Below are positions 53,261-62,586 of a DNA stretch of 64,000 nucleotides, in pieces. The stretch's first letter is position 1; every line of letters starts with the position of its first letter. Both the position numbers and the translations under genes were made by a program. Source of the DNA: Enhydrobacter sp. (GTDB taxonomy: Bacteria > Pseudomonadota > Alphaproteobacteria > Reyranellales > Reyranellaceae); NCBI GenBank assembly GCA_026126105.1, contig JAHCJV010000014.1:25050-89049 (forward strand). Reading direction: 5' to 3'. The notes under the pieces are model-generated. The model had not been told where the DNA came from. It made no database searches and saw only the letters and a list, made by a program, of their open reading frames with translations.

Positions 53261-53499
53261 ATGAGCGACAAGGACAAGTGCACCGTTCGTCGTTTCTGGA
53301 ACAGCACGACGGACGAGCATGGCACGCTGGCCCACCATCCGGGCGGTCGCTGGGCCTTCGCCTGGCTCGGCGGAGACAGCGAAGAGCGGATCTCGCCCTC
53401 GGCAGGCATGCGTTCGTCGCCGGCGAGCACGCTTCGGTGACGGAGCATGACGGAGTCGAGCGGGCGTTCCGCATCGTCGACGTCCAACCGGCCGATTGA
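53261..53499 (+). pseudogene. Short ORF interrupted by an apparent frameshift, unknown function
   Basis: ATG 53261 opens a 59-codon frame (MSDKDKCTVRRFWNSTTDEHGTL..., stop 53438-53440). Its first half looks like protein up to GGRWAFAWLGGDSEE, after which it becomes random. In another phase from about 53385 to TGA 53499 the sequence reads ADLALGRHAFVAGEHASVTEHDGVERAFRIVDVQPAD with strong protein character. Joined at about 53372-53390 they would give one protein of about 79 residues. I recall similar small proteins with the WAFAW and FRIV-V-P motifs but know no function. Confidence 0.45.
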
Positions 53500-53646
53500 A
53501 GAGTCTGGACGGCATTCACGAGCGCGAGAGCTGCGGGAGGGTCCTGATGCGTTCCGGAAGTTGTGCTAGATAGGGAGGGCATCGTTGCGGTCGAAGTAAT
53601 GTCTCGCCTGCCCCGCCATCAAGGAATGTTGAACGAAAGATAGAGC

Positions 53647-54633
53647 ATGACCGGTCTCGCCCCTGTCGACTCCGTCGACATTCAGATCCTCGTCGACAAT
53701 GTCACCGATTCGCTATCATCCGTTCCCTCATTCGTCGAAACCGAACTGGGAGGCCTTGGCCGGCGGCGCGGTGCGGCGTGGGTGCTGGGCGGTGCCTGCC
53801 TGTGTTGCGCGGCCCACGGCCTGTCATGCCTCCTCACGTTGCGCCGCGGCGACAGCGTGCACAACGTCCTGTTCGATTCCGGCCCGGAGGATCGTACCTT
53901 CGAGCAGAATGTGTCGCGACTCGGCATCGACCTCGGTCCAGTCGAGGCCATGGTGCTCAGTCATGGCCACTGGGATCACGCTGGCGCAATGCTGCGCGCC
54001 CTGCAACTCGTGCGTGATCGCAATGGCGGCCGTGAGGTCCCCTGCTACATGCATCCCGACATGTTCCGCAGCCGCTCGGTCAAGATGGCTGACGGTTCCT
54101 TCAGGTTGATGGAGGACGTGCCCTCGCCGGCCGCGCTCACGGCGCACGGTGGTAGAGTCATCTCCACGCGCGATCCGCAGGCAATCGCGCACGACACCGT
54201 CTATGTCAGCGGCGAGATACCCCGTCGGAGCAGCTTCGAGGTCGGCATGCCGGGGCAGTATCGCCGCACTCTGGACAACCGGGACTGGGAACTCGACGAA
54301 TTGCTGGTCGACGAACGCTTTGTCGCCTTCCACGTTCACGACAAAGGCTTGGTGGTGCTCACGGCCTGCAGTCACGCCGGCGTGGTCAACGTCCTGGCGC
54401 ACGCGCGCGATTGCTTTCCAGGCGTAAAGCTGCACGCGGTACTGGGCGGCCTTCATTTGAGCGGGATCAACGAACGCATCATCCCGCAAACAGTTTCGGC
54501 GCTGGGCGACTTCGACCTCGACATCATCGCGGCCGGGCACTGCACCGGATGGCGCGCCATGTCGGCGTTGGCCAACGCCTTCGGCGACGGCAAGCTCGTT
54601 CCCTTGGCGGTGGGCAAGCGAATGCGGTTCTGA
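53647..54633 (+). CDS. MBL-fold metallohydrolase (COG1237-like)
   Basis: 328 residues, cytosolic. The metal-binding motif SHGHWDHAG near residue 105, a His in TACSHAGVVN near residue 245, and His in the AAGHCTGW region near residue 300 form the dinuclear site. The overall layout matches COG1237 proteins, annotated as dihydropterin/methanopterin-pathway-like synthases, though that label is rarely tested in bacteria. The long Cys-containing insert CLCCAAHGLSC around residues 51-61 is notable. Stand-alone; about 130 nt upstream hold nothing I can identify. Confidence 0.85.
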   Translation: MTGLAPVDSVDIQILVDNVTDSLSSVPSFVETELGGLGRRRGAAWVLGGACLCCAAHGLSCLLTLRRGDSVHNVLFDSGPEDRTFEQNVSRLGIDLGPVEAMVLSHGHWDHAGAMLRALQLVRDRNGGREVPCYMHPDMFRSRSVKMADGSFRLMEDVPSPAALTAHGGRVISTRDPQAIAHDTVYVSGEIPRRSSFEVGMPGQYRRTLDNRDWELDELLVDERFVAFHVHDKGLVVLTACSHAGVVNVLAHARDCFPGVKLHAVLGGLHLSGINERIIPQTVSALGDFDLDIIAAGHCTGWRAMSALANAFGDGKLVPLAVGKRMRF

Positions 54634-54870
54634 GTGCGCTGACGGTTAGGATGAAGTCCACAAGAGTGTGGCGTGGCTTTCGCGCCGCAAGCTGACTCCC
54701 ACACGTACCTTGAAAGCCACGACACCTTGGCGCAGGCTTGTGCATGATGAAACTCATGCCGGCCAATACCGCAAAAGCCTCGGCCCGTACGCGGATCTCA
54801 GAGGCGGCAACACCGGGAGCAACGCGTCGAGATCGTGGCCCCGAGCGACAATTCCATTGCTGGTGACGAC
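54634..54870. other. Intergenic stretch before the TPR-protein gene
   Basis: About 237 nt. The TPR frame is open from GTG 54835, but nothing before 54871 looks like protein. No promoter or terminator stands out. Confidence 0.4.
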
Positions 54871-56172
54871 ATGCTGACGGACCGCTACGGCCTCCTCGTG
54901 TCAACCAATGTCGCCGCCGCACGCGACGCCTACGTCGACGGCGTCGACCTTCTGCTGACGGTGTACCCCGGGGCGGCTGCGTCCTTCGACCGTGCCATCG
55001 CCGCTGATCCAAGTCTTGCCCTGGCCCATATCGGCAAGGCTCGCGCCTTCCAGCTCGCGGGCAACCTTGCCGCCATGCGTGAGTCACTCGCCACGGCATT
55101 GGCCCTCAGTGATGGCTCTTCGGCACGCGAACTCAGCCACATCGATGTCTTTCGTCACTTGTTTGCCGGGCAGGCTGTCGCAGCGCTTGGGGCGGTCCGC
55201 CTCCATGTTGAAACGTGGCCGCGCGACGCTCTTGTGCTGAGCCTCGCCGCCAATCAGGGCGGGTTGATCGGCATGTCCGGCCTGCCGGGCCGGGAACAGG
55301 ACCTTGTCGACTTTCTGGAACGGCTTGCCCCTCACTACGGCGAGGATTGGTGGTTCGAGGCCCACTACGGTATGGCGCTGTCGGAGATCGGTCGCCACAG
55401 CGCGGCGCACCCCAAGATAGAACGGTCCTTGGCCCAGGTCCGCCGTAACGCCTATGGCGCCCACGCCTTTGCACATCTCTGTTACGAAACCGGCGAGCGA
55501 GACAGCGGCATCGCTTTCATGCGCGACTGGCTGCCGCTATACGATCGCGGTGGCGGGCTGTTCGGTCACCTGAACTGGCACCTTGGGCTGTTCGAGTTGC
55601 ATGCCGGGAATCTGGAAGGAGGACTTCGCCTTTACGACGACGCCTTCTGCGCCGACGACCATCGCGGCGCGGTACACCAGAAGCTCTCGGATTCCTCCTC
55701 GTTCCTGTGGCGTTCGGAACTGGCGGGCCATCCTCGCGATCACGCGCGCTGGGCGAAGCTACAGCAATACGCGAAGGAGAAAATCCCACGCCCGGGCTTC
55801 TCGCTTGCCGATTGGCACGTTGCGCTCGCTTACGCCGCCGGCGGCGATGACGCGGCATTGCAAAGTTGGGTCCGGGCCATCGAGGAGCTCGCAGACGCGG
55901 GCCGCTATCCCTCAGGGCCAACCATCCCTGCGGTGGCGCGTGCTTTCGCAGCGTTCCAACGGGGTGATCATGCCGCGGCGATCGACCTGATCGTGTCCAT
56001 GCTGCCCGATCGCGAGCGTATGGGCGGCAGTCGAGCGCAGGTGGATCTGGTGGAGGCGACGTTGTTGCGGGCCTATCTGAGCACCGGACGCGATGCGGAG
56101 GCCCGGCATCTGCTTGCGGCGCGGCGGCCCGGCCCGGCGGGCCTTCCGGTCGCGGGGCTTGGGGCGGCGTAG
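54871..56172 (+). CDS. TPR-repeat protein of the TTC38-like family
   Basis: About 433 residues from ATG 54871 (MLTDRYGLLVSTNVAAARDAYVDGVDLLL), which matches the usual family opening; GTG 54835 is an alternative. Helical repeats run through the protein, for example AAASFDRAIAADPSLALAHIGKARAFQLAGN, and the segment FGHLNWHLGLFELHAGN is characteristic of TTC38/alpha-solenoid proteins. No catalytic motif, signal peptide or membrane segment. Likely a cytosolic scaffold. Partner unknown. Confidence 0.82.
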   Translation: MLTDRYGLLVSTNVAAARDAYVDGVDLLLTVYPGAAASFDRAIAADPSLALAHIGKARAFQLAGNLAAMRESLATALALSDGSSARELSHIDVFRHLFAGQAVAALGAVRLHVETWPRDALVLSLAANQGGLIGMSGLPGREQDLVDFLERLAPHYGEDWWFEAHYGMALSEIGRHSAAHPKIERSLAQVRRNAYGAHAFAHLCYETGERDSGIAFMRDWLPLYDRGGGLFGHLNWHLGLFELHAGNLEGGLRLYDDAFCADDHRGAVHQKLSDSSSFLWRSELAGHPRDHARWAKLQQYAKEKIPRPGFSLADWHVALAYAAGGDDAALQSWVRAIEELADAGRYPSGPTIPAVARAFAAFQRGDHAAAIDLIVSMLPDRERMGGSRAQVDLVEATLLRAYLSTGRDAEARHLLAARRPGPAGLPVAGLGAA

Positions 56173-56219
56173 GAATGGCCGCGGCACGACCAAAGCATGC
56201 ATGAGCGGGCGGCGCGGCC

Positions 56220-57458
56220 TTACGTTGGAACGGCAAGGCCTCGTCGCCGTCCAGCAGTCGCCAGCACGACCGCCGCAAGCGCCTGAAGCGCAGCGGTCAG
56301 CGCCAGTGCACAGCTATAGGCGTCGGAATGCCACCCATCCGACGCGTTGCGCGGCCAAAGATCGAGGATCCAGCCGATCGCCGCCTGGACCAGGAATGCA
56401 AAGCCAAGCGTGAGTGTGTTCACGCCCGTCGAGACTCGCCCAGTCTGCTCCGGAGGAAACTTCTGGCACAGCGCAATGTAACCTGCGGGTCCTGCCGCAC
56501 CAAAGACGGCAATGGCAAGCCATAGCACGAGCACGAGCGAGGGCTGGCTCGGCTGGAGCATGAGGCCTGCCTGCAGCAGGACCATGCCGGCAAGCGACAC
56601 GATCGGAACGAGAAAAGACGGCAGGCCGGCCGCTGTCGCCCGGCTGGCAGCGCTACCCGCGAGCACGCTGCCCCCAACCATCGCGAAAGTGTAGAGGAAC
56701 AGCACGCCTGCCCGGGCCGGTCCATCCATGCCGGCCACGTCCCTTAGCCAAGGCCCTGCCCACAAGCCCAGATAGGCAAAGTTGAACATCGAAAGAGTCG
56801 CGACGGCCGGAGCGAGCCGCCAGAACGTACCCGATGCGAGGATGCGACCGCTCAAGGCAATGTCGCCCCGCAGGGTACGCGCAGCACCCGGGCCACGCGG
56901 CTTGTCCGGCACCGACAGGAAGATCCATATCGCGACCGCAAGCGCCGACAGGCACAGCCCCCAGAATACGCCGCGCCAGCCGAGCGCGGGCAACATCGCC
57001 TGGACGGGTGACGTGGTAAACGCACTACCCAGCGCGCCGATCGCCGTCGCTATGCCGGTCACGTGCGCGACCCGGGCTCGCTCGAACCAGTCGGCGTGTG
57101 CCTTGATGACTGCCATCAGACCCGCCGAAATGCCGATGCCCAGGACGATCCGCGCCGAGACGAGCCCTGCAAATCCCGGCGACAGCGCGAATATCGCAAA
57201 GCCGATCGCCGTGAGCAGCATCAGCGCGGTCTGCACCCGTCGGGCGCCGAACGCATCGAGGGCGACACCCAACGGCAACTGCGTGGCCGCGTAGGCGGCG
57301 AACAAGGAGGCTGCCAATACCCCCAGCTCGACGGCCGACAGGCCGAGCTCCACCGCGATCACGGGGCCGACGATCGCCATCACCATGCGTGCGGCCTGGT
57401 TCATGACGTTTGCCGCAGCCAGCGGAAAGGTCACCTGGACCAGCGTCCGGAACAACAC
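56220..57458 (-). CDS. Major facilitator superfamily transporter
   Basis: About 412 residues, 12 membrane helices. The MFS loop 2-3 motif appears as GVALDAFGARRVQ near residues 65-77, and the central loop is around SVPDKPRGPGAARTL. It starts on GTG 57458, 8 nt after the LLM-oxidoreductase stop, so the two genes are co-expressed; the transporter may move that enzyme's substrate or product. Ligand not predictable. Confidence 0.88.
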   Translation of the reverse strand: MLFRTLVQVTFPLAAANVMNQAARMVMAIVGPVIAVELGLSAVELGVLAASLFAAYAATQLPLGVALDAFGARRVQTALMLLTAIGFAIFALSPGFAGLVSARIVLGIGISAGLMAVIKAHADWFERARVAHVTGIATAIGALGSAFTTSPVQAMLPALGWRGVFWGLCLSALAVAIWIFLSVPDKPRGPGAARTLRGDIALSGRILASGTFWRLAPAVATLSMFNFAYLGLWAGPWLRDVAGMDGPARAGVLFLYTFAMVGGSVLAGSAASRATAAGLPSFLVPIVSLAGMVLLQAGLMLQPSQPSLVLVLWLAIAVFGAAGPAGYIALCQKFPPEQTGRVSTGVNTLTLGFAFLVQAAIGWILDLWPRNASDGWHSDAYSCALALTAALQALAAVVLATAGRRRGLAVPT

Positions 57459-57466
57459 TCCCGGCC

Positions 57467-58432
57467 TCAGGCAAACTTGGACAGCACGCCATCTCGGAAG
57501 CGATGCATGGTGTCGATCGTGCCCTGCAAGGTCTGGGCCTCGCCATAGCCGAACAGGCGTACGTCGACGGAGGTAACGCCGAAGTCCTGGAGCCGCCTGA
57601 TATCCCCGACCCAGTCGGAATCGCCGCCCGTAAACAGCTCAACCTCGCCCTCGATGCTCCCGCGGGGACGCACGCCCGGGCCGGTGAGAACCCGATAGGC
57701 CAAGGTAATCTCCTTCGGATCGCGGCCGCCGCGCTCGCAGAACCCGTGGAAGCGATCCAGACCGTGCCTGAAGGTCGAAGCGGTGTTCATCGGGTGTTGT
57801 GCGTTCGTGCCGACGGGATACCAGCCGTGGGCATAGCGGACGGTGCGACGGAGCGCCGGCGCACTCTCCCCGCCCACCCAGATCGGAATTGGCTGCTGCA
57901 CCGGCTTGGGCGCGAACACGACATCGTCGAAGCCGACATACTTGCCGTCGAACTTCGGCGTCTCGGCAGACCAGAGTTCCCGGCACGCTGCCATCCATTC
58001 GTCGGTCACGGCGCCGCGATCGTCGAACGGCGCAGCGCCGATCGCCTCGAACTCTTCGCGGCACCAGCCGACACCGATGCCCACCGTAAGGCGGCCTTTG
58101 GAGAGATAATCGATGGTGGACAGCACCTTGGCGGTCAGCACGGCCGGGCGGTGCGGCACCACCAGGACCGACAGGACAAAGCGGATTTTCTTGGTCAGCG
58201 CGGCAACATAGGCCGTGGTCGTGAGTTGCTCGAGCCACGCGGCGGAGGCGCCGGCCGGAAACTCACCTGTCCCGGAATAGGGATATTTCGACTGCAGATT
58301 GCGGGGGACCATGATGTGGTCGCTGATCGTGACATAGCCGAAACCCAGCACCTCCCCTTCCGTGACGATCTGGCCCAGACTATCGGGCTCGATCAGGGGA
58401 CCCGTGGTCGGCAGGTTGAAACCGATCTGCAT
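57467..58432 (-). CDS. LLM-class flavin/F420-dependent oxidoreductase
   Basis: 321 residues, bacterial-luciferase-like TIM barrel. It starts MQIGFNLPTTGPL; DHIMVP, LTVGIGVGWCREEFEA and PIPIWVGGESAPALRR are typical of the TIGR03619 group, often annotated as F420-dependent. Whether this organism makes F420 cannot be seen here; FMN is the alternative. Forms an operon with the MFS transporter. Confidence 0.87.
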   Translation of the reverse strand: MQIGFNLPTTGPLIEPDSLGQIVTEGEVLGFGYVTISDHIMVPRNLQSKYPYSGTGEFPAGASAAWLEQLTTTAYVAALTKKIRFVLSVLVVPHRPAVLTAKVLSTIDYLSKGRLTVGIGVGWCREEFEAIGAAPFDDRGAVTDEWMAACRELWSAETPKFDGKYVGFDDVVFAPKPVQQPIPIWVGGESAPALRRTVRYAHGWYPVGTNAQHPMNTASTFRHGLDRFHGFCERGGRDPKEITLAYRVLTGPGVRPRGSIEGEVELFTGGDSDWVGDIRRLQDFGVTSVDVRLFGYGEAQTLQGTIDTMHRFRDGVLSKFA

Positions 58433-58670
58433 GACATTCTCCTCCCGGGAAACAGGACGGCGACTTCGACCGGCTATTGGTATGCGGCCTTGATCGTCCG
58501 AGTGAGATCCTCGCTCGGTTCATCGGATGGCCTCTCAAGCTCGGCGACGCCGGACGTCGCCGACAGCGATTCGAGACCTGGCTCGGTCATCGACACAACG
58601 CCAGGCATCGCGAGCGACCGCCGACTTAGTTTCACCCGTTCGCCGGCTCCTGGAATTCGCTTCCTTCTCA

Positions 58671-59099
58671 TCAGCCTGCTCGAACGTCCTGGTCTTCCAA
58701 AATCTCCAGTACTTCCAGGTCGCGGATTGGCACCCAAGTCGGGCCGTTGGGCCAATGCGACGGGCATTGCATCATTGGCTGTACCCCATTCGGTGCAATA
58801 TCGGCCGTGCCTACGTGACGAAAAATGTCCTCCACGCCGATGAATGGCGCGAGACCCGGCGCCAGCGTGTCGCTAGAGGTCGGACGAAAGATGGCGCGCA
58901 CACGGTCGAGATACTGCACGGCATTGCGGTCGACCGGCGTTTGCCGATTGGAGATGGCAGCCGGCGCACCGGCCTGTGCGAGACTGTCTGGTGAGGTCCG
59001 CTCCCGGTCCGTCATCGAGGGTACGCTCGGCACTCTGATCGACCGGCGGCCAACCCGCGGGCGTTCGCCAACCCTCCCAGATAATCCTTTCCGACTCAT
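58671..59099 (-). CDS. Hypothetical protein, doubtful
   Basis: In the 740-nt stretch between the LLM gene and the cupin gene this is the most protein-like frame: from MSRKGLSG (59099) or MTDRERT (59012) to 58671. The C-terminal half (YLDRVRAIFRPTSSD..., VPIRDLEVLEILEDQDVRAG) has a natural composition, but third-position G/C is lower than in neighbouring genes and there is no good ribosome-binding site. No family recognised. Frames on the other strand are weaker. Confidence 0.3.
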   Translation of the reverse strand: MSRKGLSGRVGERPRVGRRSIRVPSVPSMTDRERTSPDSLAQAGAPAAISNRQTPVDRNAVQYLDRVRAIFRPTSSDTLAPGLAPFIGVEDIFRHVGTADIAPNGVQPMMQCPSHWPNGPTWVPIRDLEVLEILEDQDVRAG

Positions 59100-59175
59100 G
59101 CGCTGATCCTGCCACGCTGGGTCGATAAGCGGGAAGCGCGCAATCGCAAAGCGCTGCTTCGCGGATAGTACGGCG

Positions 59176-59754
59176 TCAAACGCCCAAAGGCGCATCCTCG
59201 CCGACGACCTGCTTGTACAGCATGCGAACCTCGTCCGAGACGCGATGCGTGTCTTCCTTCAGATTGCGCGGCGTGATCGCGATGAAGGCGATTTCCCAGT
59301 TGTCCGGCTTGGGCACGCCGACTTTCGGCACAAAGGCGTGCGGGGCGCCGGGCGCGTTGTGGAAATGGCCGCCATCCACTACCGGCGTCAGCAACGGCTT
59401 CCCGTTCTCGTCGATGGAAAAGCCTTCCGCCTCGCCAATGACGTACATCGGAAACTGATCCGTGCGGCTGGCGATGTGCGTGTGAAGCTCGACTTTCGGC
59501 AGGAACACGGCAGCGACGCCACGGCCGTGCCGGTTCGGCCCCAGGCGCCAGGGGCCGGGTCCGCTCAGATCCGGCGCCGCGGACAGGCGATACTCCGAGC
59601 GGGCCAGAATGGCGCGCAGGGCTTCCTTGGGGCTGAATTCGGGACCGGCCGCAGCGCGGGCCTTGTTGAAGGCCGTGTAAACGGAGTTCATCCACTGAAT
59701 CTCGTCATCGGCCAGTTCGTGGTCGAGAACCGGGAGGGTCGCGCCATCGGACAT
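59176..59754 (-). CDS. Cupin-like protein
   Basis: 192 residues. The middle contains KVELHTHIASRTDQFPMYVIGEAEGF and DGGHFHNAPGAPHAFVP, a His-rich pair of strands like cupin motifs 1 and 2 with two to four possible metal ligands (HTH, HFH, PHAF). The C-terminal part NWEIAFIAITPRNL continues the beta barrel. Enzyme or binding protein not decided. The upstream 110 nt separate it from the MFS gene on the same strand. Confidence 0.65.
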   Translation of the reverse strand: MSDGATLPVLDHELADDEIQWMNSVYTAFNKARAAAGPEFSPKEALRAILARSEYRLSAAPDLSGPGPWRLGPNRHGRGVAAVFLPKVELHTHIASRTDQFPMYVIGEAEGFSIDENGKPLLTPVVDGGHFHNAPGAPHAFVPKVGVPKPDNWEIAFIAITPRNLKEDTHRVSDEVRMLYKQVVGEDAPLGV

Positions 59755-59867
59755 GGAAGGCTCCTCTGCCTGACTCTTCTGTCGCCAATTCCTTTATCCG
59801 GGATTCTTCGGATAGTCAGCGACTTCCGCCGCTCCTTGCTGCTTACGGCCGAAACAGGTCCGGTTGC

Positions 59868-61088
59868 TCAGCCCGCTGCGGGTAGCGGCCGTGCGCCCGA
59901 CCTCGTTCCTGAGGGGCCACCGAACAAGATCTGTACGACGCCTGCGAGGATTCCCATCGATACGCCGAAGCGCCAGGCGAGGTCGTAGTTGCCGAACATG
60001 TCAAAGATCATCCCGCCACCCCACGCGCCAATGACCGAGCCCATCTGGTGGATGACGAACGAAACGCCCAGCAGCGTGGCCATGTTGCGCGTGCCGAACA
60101 GGTCGGCCACATAGCCCGACACCAGTGGAATGACACCCAGCCACATCATTCCCATCGCTGCCGCGAAGAGGATCGTCGTGACCGGAGTCGGTGGCAGGAG
60201 GAAATAGACCATCAGCACGACGGACCGTGCGAGGTAAGTCAGCCCCAGCAGGATGTTCTTGAGGTAGCGCTGCCCGAGGTAGCCGGCCAGCAGGCAGCCT
60301 GCGATGTTGATGCCGCCGATGATGGCCAGCGCCGTGGCACCGAGCATCGGGTCCTGGCCGCAAAGCGCCAGATAGTTCGGCAGGTGCGTGTTGATGAAGA
60401 TCAGCTGCAGCCCGCAGACGAAATGGGTGCAGCACAGAACGACAAAGCGGCGGTTGCGTAGCGCCTCTCCAATCGCTGCAGTCGCCGACGCACGCTGCAG
60501 CGACGGCTGGGGCATGCGGTCGACCCGGCCGGTGATCATCGCCGCCGGCACCATCGCCGCCGCGAGCACCACGAACAGCGCCGCTCCCCATCGCCAGTCC
60601 CACACACCGAGCATCGCCTGCAGGACAGGCGCAATCACGAGCGTTCCAACCGAAGAGAAGGCGCCGACGATACCCAGTATGACGCTCCGCCGCTCGGGCG
60701 AGGCGGCGCGTGCGGTCGCAGTCATCGCCAGCGAAGAACCCGTGCAGGCAATGCCGATGCCGATCAACGCCTGCGCCAACAGGAACGTCCAGAAACCGGT
60801 GGCACCTGCCAGGACACCCATCGCGGCAACATAGGCGGTCGCACCCATTACCATGACGGGACGCAGCCCAAACCGATCGCCCATCGCTCCCAGCGGGGCC
60901 TGCGCAAGGCCCCAGACGACATTCTGAATCGCGATTGCGAACGTAAAATCGGATGCCGACAAGGCGAGCGCTTGAGTCATCGGCGGCAGGAAGAGTCCCA
61001 GGCACTGACGCATGCCCATCGCGAGGCTCATCATCACCGAGGCCGCAATCAGGATTGGCAACGCGTTGACGCGGGTTGCGGCAGTCAT
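59868..61088 (-). CDS. MFS transporter, OFA/monocarboxylate-like
   Basis: 406 residues, 12 membrane helices. The N-terminal region SLAMGMRQCLGLFLPPMTQALALS and loop GAMGDRFGLRPVMVMG resemble the oxalate/formate-antiporter and monocarboxylate-transporter-like MFS group. AGAGGAAA-like purine-rich sequence precedes ATG 61088. Substrate likely a small organic acid, by family only. Confidence 0.87.
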   Translation of the reverse strand: MTAATRVNALPILIAASVMMSLAMGMRQCLGLFLPPMTQALALSASDFTFAIAIQNVVWGLAQAPLGAMGDRFGLRPVMVMGATAYVAAMGVLAGATGFWTFLLAQALIGIGIACTGSSLAMTATARAASPERRSVILGIVGAFSSVGTLVIAPVLQAMLGVWDWRWGAALFVVLAAAMVPAAMITGRVDRMPQPSLQRASATAAIGEALRNRRFVVLCCTHFVCGLQLIFINTHLPNYLALCGQDPMLGATALAIIGGINIAGCLLAGYLGQRYLKNILLGLTYLARSVVLMVYFLLPPTPVTTILFAAAMGMMWLGVIPLVSGYVADLFGTRNMATLLGVSFVIHQMGSVIGAWGGGMIFDMFGNYDLAWRFGVSMGILAGVVQILFGGPSGTRSGARPLPAAG

Positions 61089-61139
61089 GCTGGTACGTTT
61101 CCTCTATTTGCACCAGCCTGCCTGTATAACAGGGCACGT

Positions 61140-61595
61140 CAAGAGTTGCTTGCGAGGCGTCGCTCGACCCGAGCCAACGAAGCCGACCTCATGCATGCCT
61201 CGACCAATGCCCCATATCGTTGCGTACCTCGCCGACCATCTGGCACAGGTCGATCTTCCGATGCTCGTCGTTCAGGGAGGTCGTGGCACTCTAGCCGAGA
61301 GAAAGCTGTCGCTTCGCCTCGTTCGGCGTCTTGGGTCCCGCGCCGTTCTTCGAACGGTCAAGGGCGCGGATCCTGTCATGTCCTCACGCGGTCGGAACGG
61401 ACGCACAGGCGCCCGTTGGATAAGGTGATCGATGGTCCCTCCGATTGGATCGAGACGTTCGCCCATGGTCATGACCTGGGAAGGCTGATCGGAGATTGAC
61501 GCCAACCAGCTCCCGCGAAGCGGCAGATGAGTGCGCGCGTTCACGTCGATGCGCTGGATCAGCCACTGCCCCGGCATGATTGGTCGCCTACCGAG
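61140..61595. other. Gene-poor stretch with a possible hydrolase remnant
   Basis: About 450 nt without a convincing gene. In one plus-strand frame around 61200-61380 the translation (HIVAYLADHLAQVDLPMLVV, then QGG and VKGAD) recalls the C-terminal strand-turn-strand of alpha/beta hydrolases, where a pivotal Asp and a GAGH motif would be expected but are altered. This may be the decayed end of a gene. Confidence 0.3.
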
Positions 61596-61599
61596 CGCG

Positions 61600-62433
61600 C
61601 TAGTACGGCGTTGCCCACCGGCTTTCGAGTTCCGCCTCGATGCGCCGGTGGCGCGCCTTGATCACATCGATCGGCACGGCGCTGACGAAGGCGTAGAAGG
61701 TCTTGCTGCGGATCGCATCGATTACCCGCTCCCCAACCAGCTTGGGGTCGATGCCGGTTTGCGCCAGACGCTCCGCCAGGATCGCCTCGTCGGTAGGACG
61801 CACCAGGGGGCCACCGAGATGATCGGGGCGGTTGTGCGCACCACGCGCGATGTTGGTGGCGATCGGACCCGGGCAGAGCGCGGTCACGCCGACATTGGTG
61901 CCCTCGAGCTCGTGCTCCAGCGCCTCCGACAGCGAGAGCACGGCGTACTTGCTCATCGAATACGGCCCCTGATTGGTCCCGCGACGGTTCTGCGTAGCTG
62001 CGACCGAGGCGGTATTGACGACGTGCCCAGCCTCGCCATGTTTCAGGATCGCCGGCACGAAGTGGCGGATGCCATGGATGACGCCCCAGACATTGACGCC
62101 AATGACGAAGGCCCAGTCAGCGACCGGCACATCGACCAGCCGCGTGCCGTGCATCGGCACGCCGGCGTTGTTGCAGGCGATATGGAGTTTTCCGAAGCAG
62201 CGCTCGGCCTCTGCCAACGCGTCGATCACCGAGGGCTCCTGCGTGACGTCGATCCTGACCGGAAGAACCTGCTTGTTGGTGCCCGACAGCCGATGGGCCG
62301 CCTGTTCCACCGCATCCTTCTGAATGTCGGCCATCACCACGTTGGCGCCGGCCTCGGCCAGGGCCGTGGCGATGCCGAGGCCGATACCCGAGGCAGCCCC
62401 GGTGACGATGGCAGTCTTGCCGGAAATTTCCAT
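61600..62433 (-). CDS. Short-chain dehydrogenase/reductase
   Basis: 277 residues, classical SDR. Cofactor motif TGAASGIGLGIA, structural NNAG, catalytic Ser in NTASVAA and YSMSK (Tyr-x-x-x-Lys). Asp in ADIQ after strand 2 points to NAD(H). Substrate unknown. Divergent from another SDR, with about 150 nt between starts. Confidence 0.92.
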   Translation of the reverse strand: MEISGKTAIVTGAASGIGLGIATALAEAGANVVMADIQKDAVEQAAHRLSGTNKQVLPVRIDVTQEPSVIDALAEAERCFGKLHIACNNAGVPMHGTRLVDVPVADWAFVIGVNVWGVIHGIRHFVPAILKHGEAGHVVNTASVAATQNRRGTNQGPYSMSKYAVLSLSEALEHELEGTNVGVTALCPGPIATNIARGAHNRPDHLGGPLVRPTDEAILAERLAQTGIDPKLVGERVIDAIRSKTFYAFVSAVPIDVIKARHRRIEAELESRWATPY

Positions 62434-62586
62434 CGCTCATGATCTCCGAAAGCGTCGCGGCGGGTTCGTTGCGTCGCTCATGCTAGACCACTCCTGCGGT
62501 ATTTCACCATAGCGGTACGTCGATCCTGGCTGGTCCTCGACCGACGCCAGGAATAGTCAGACCATAGGCGCACAGGGAGGAATCCG

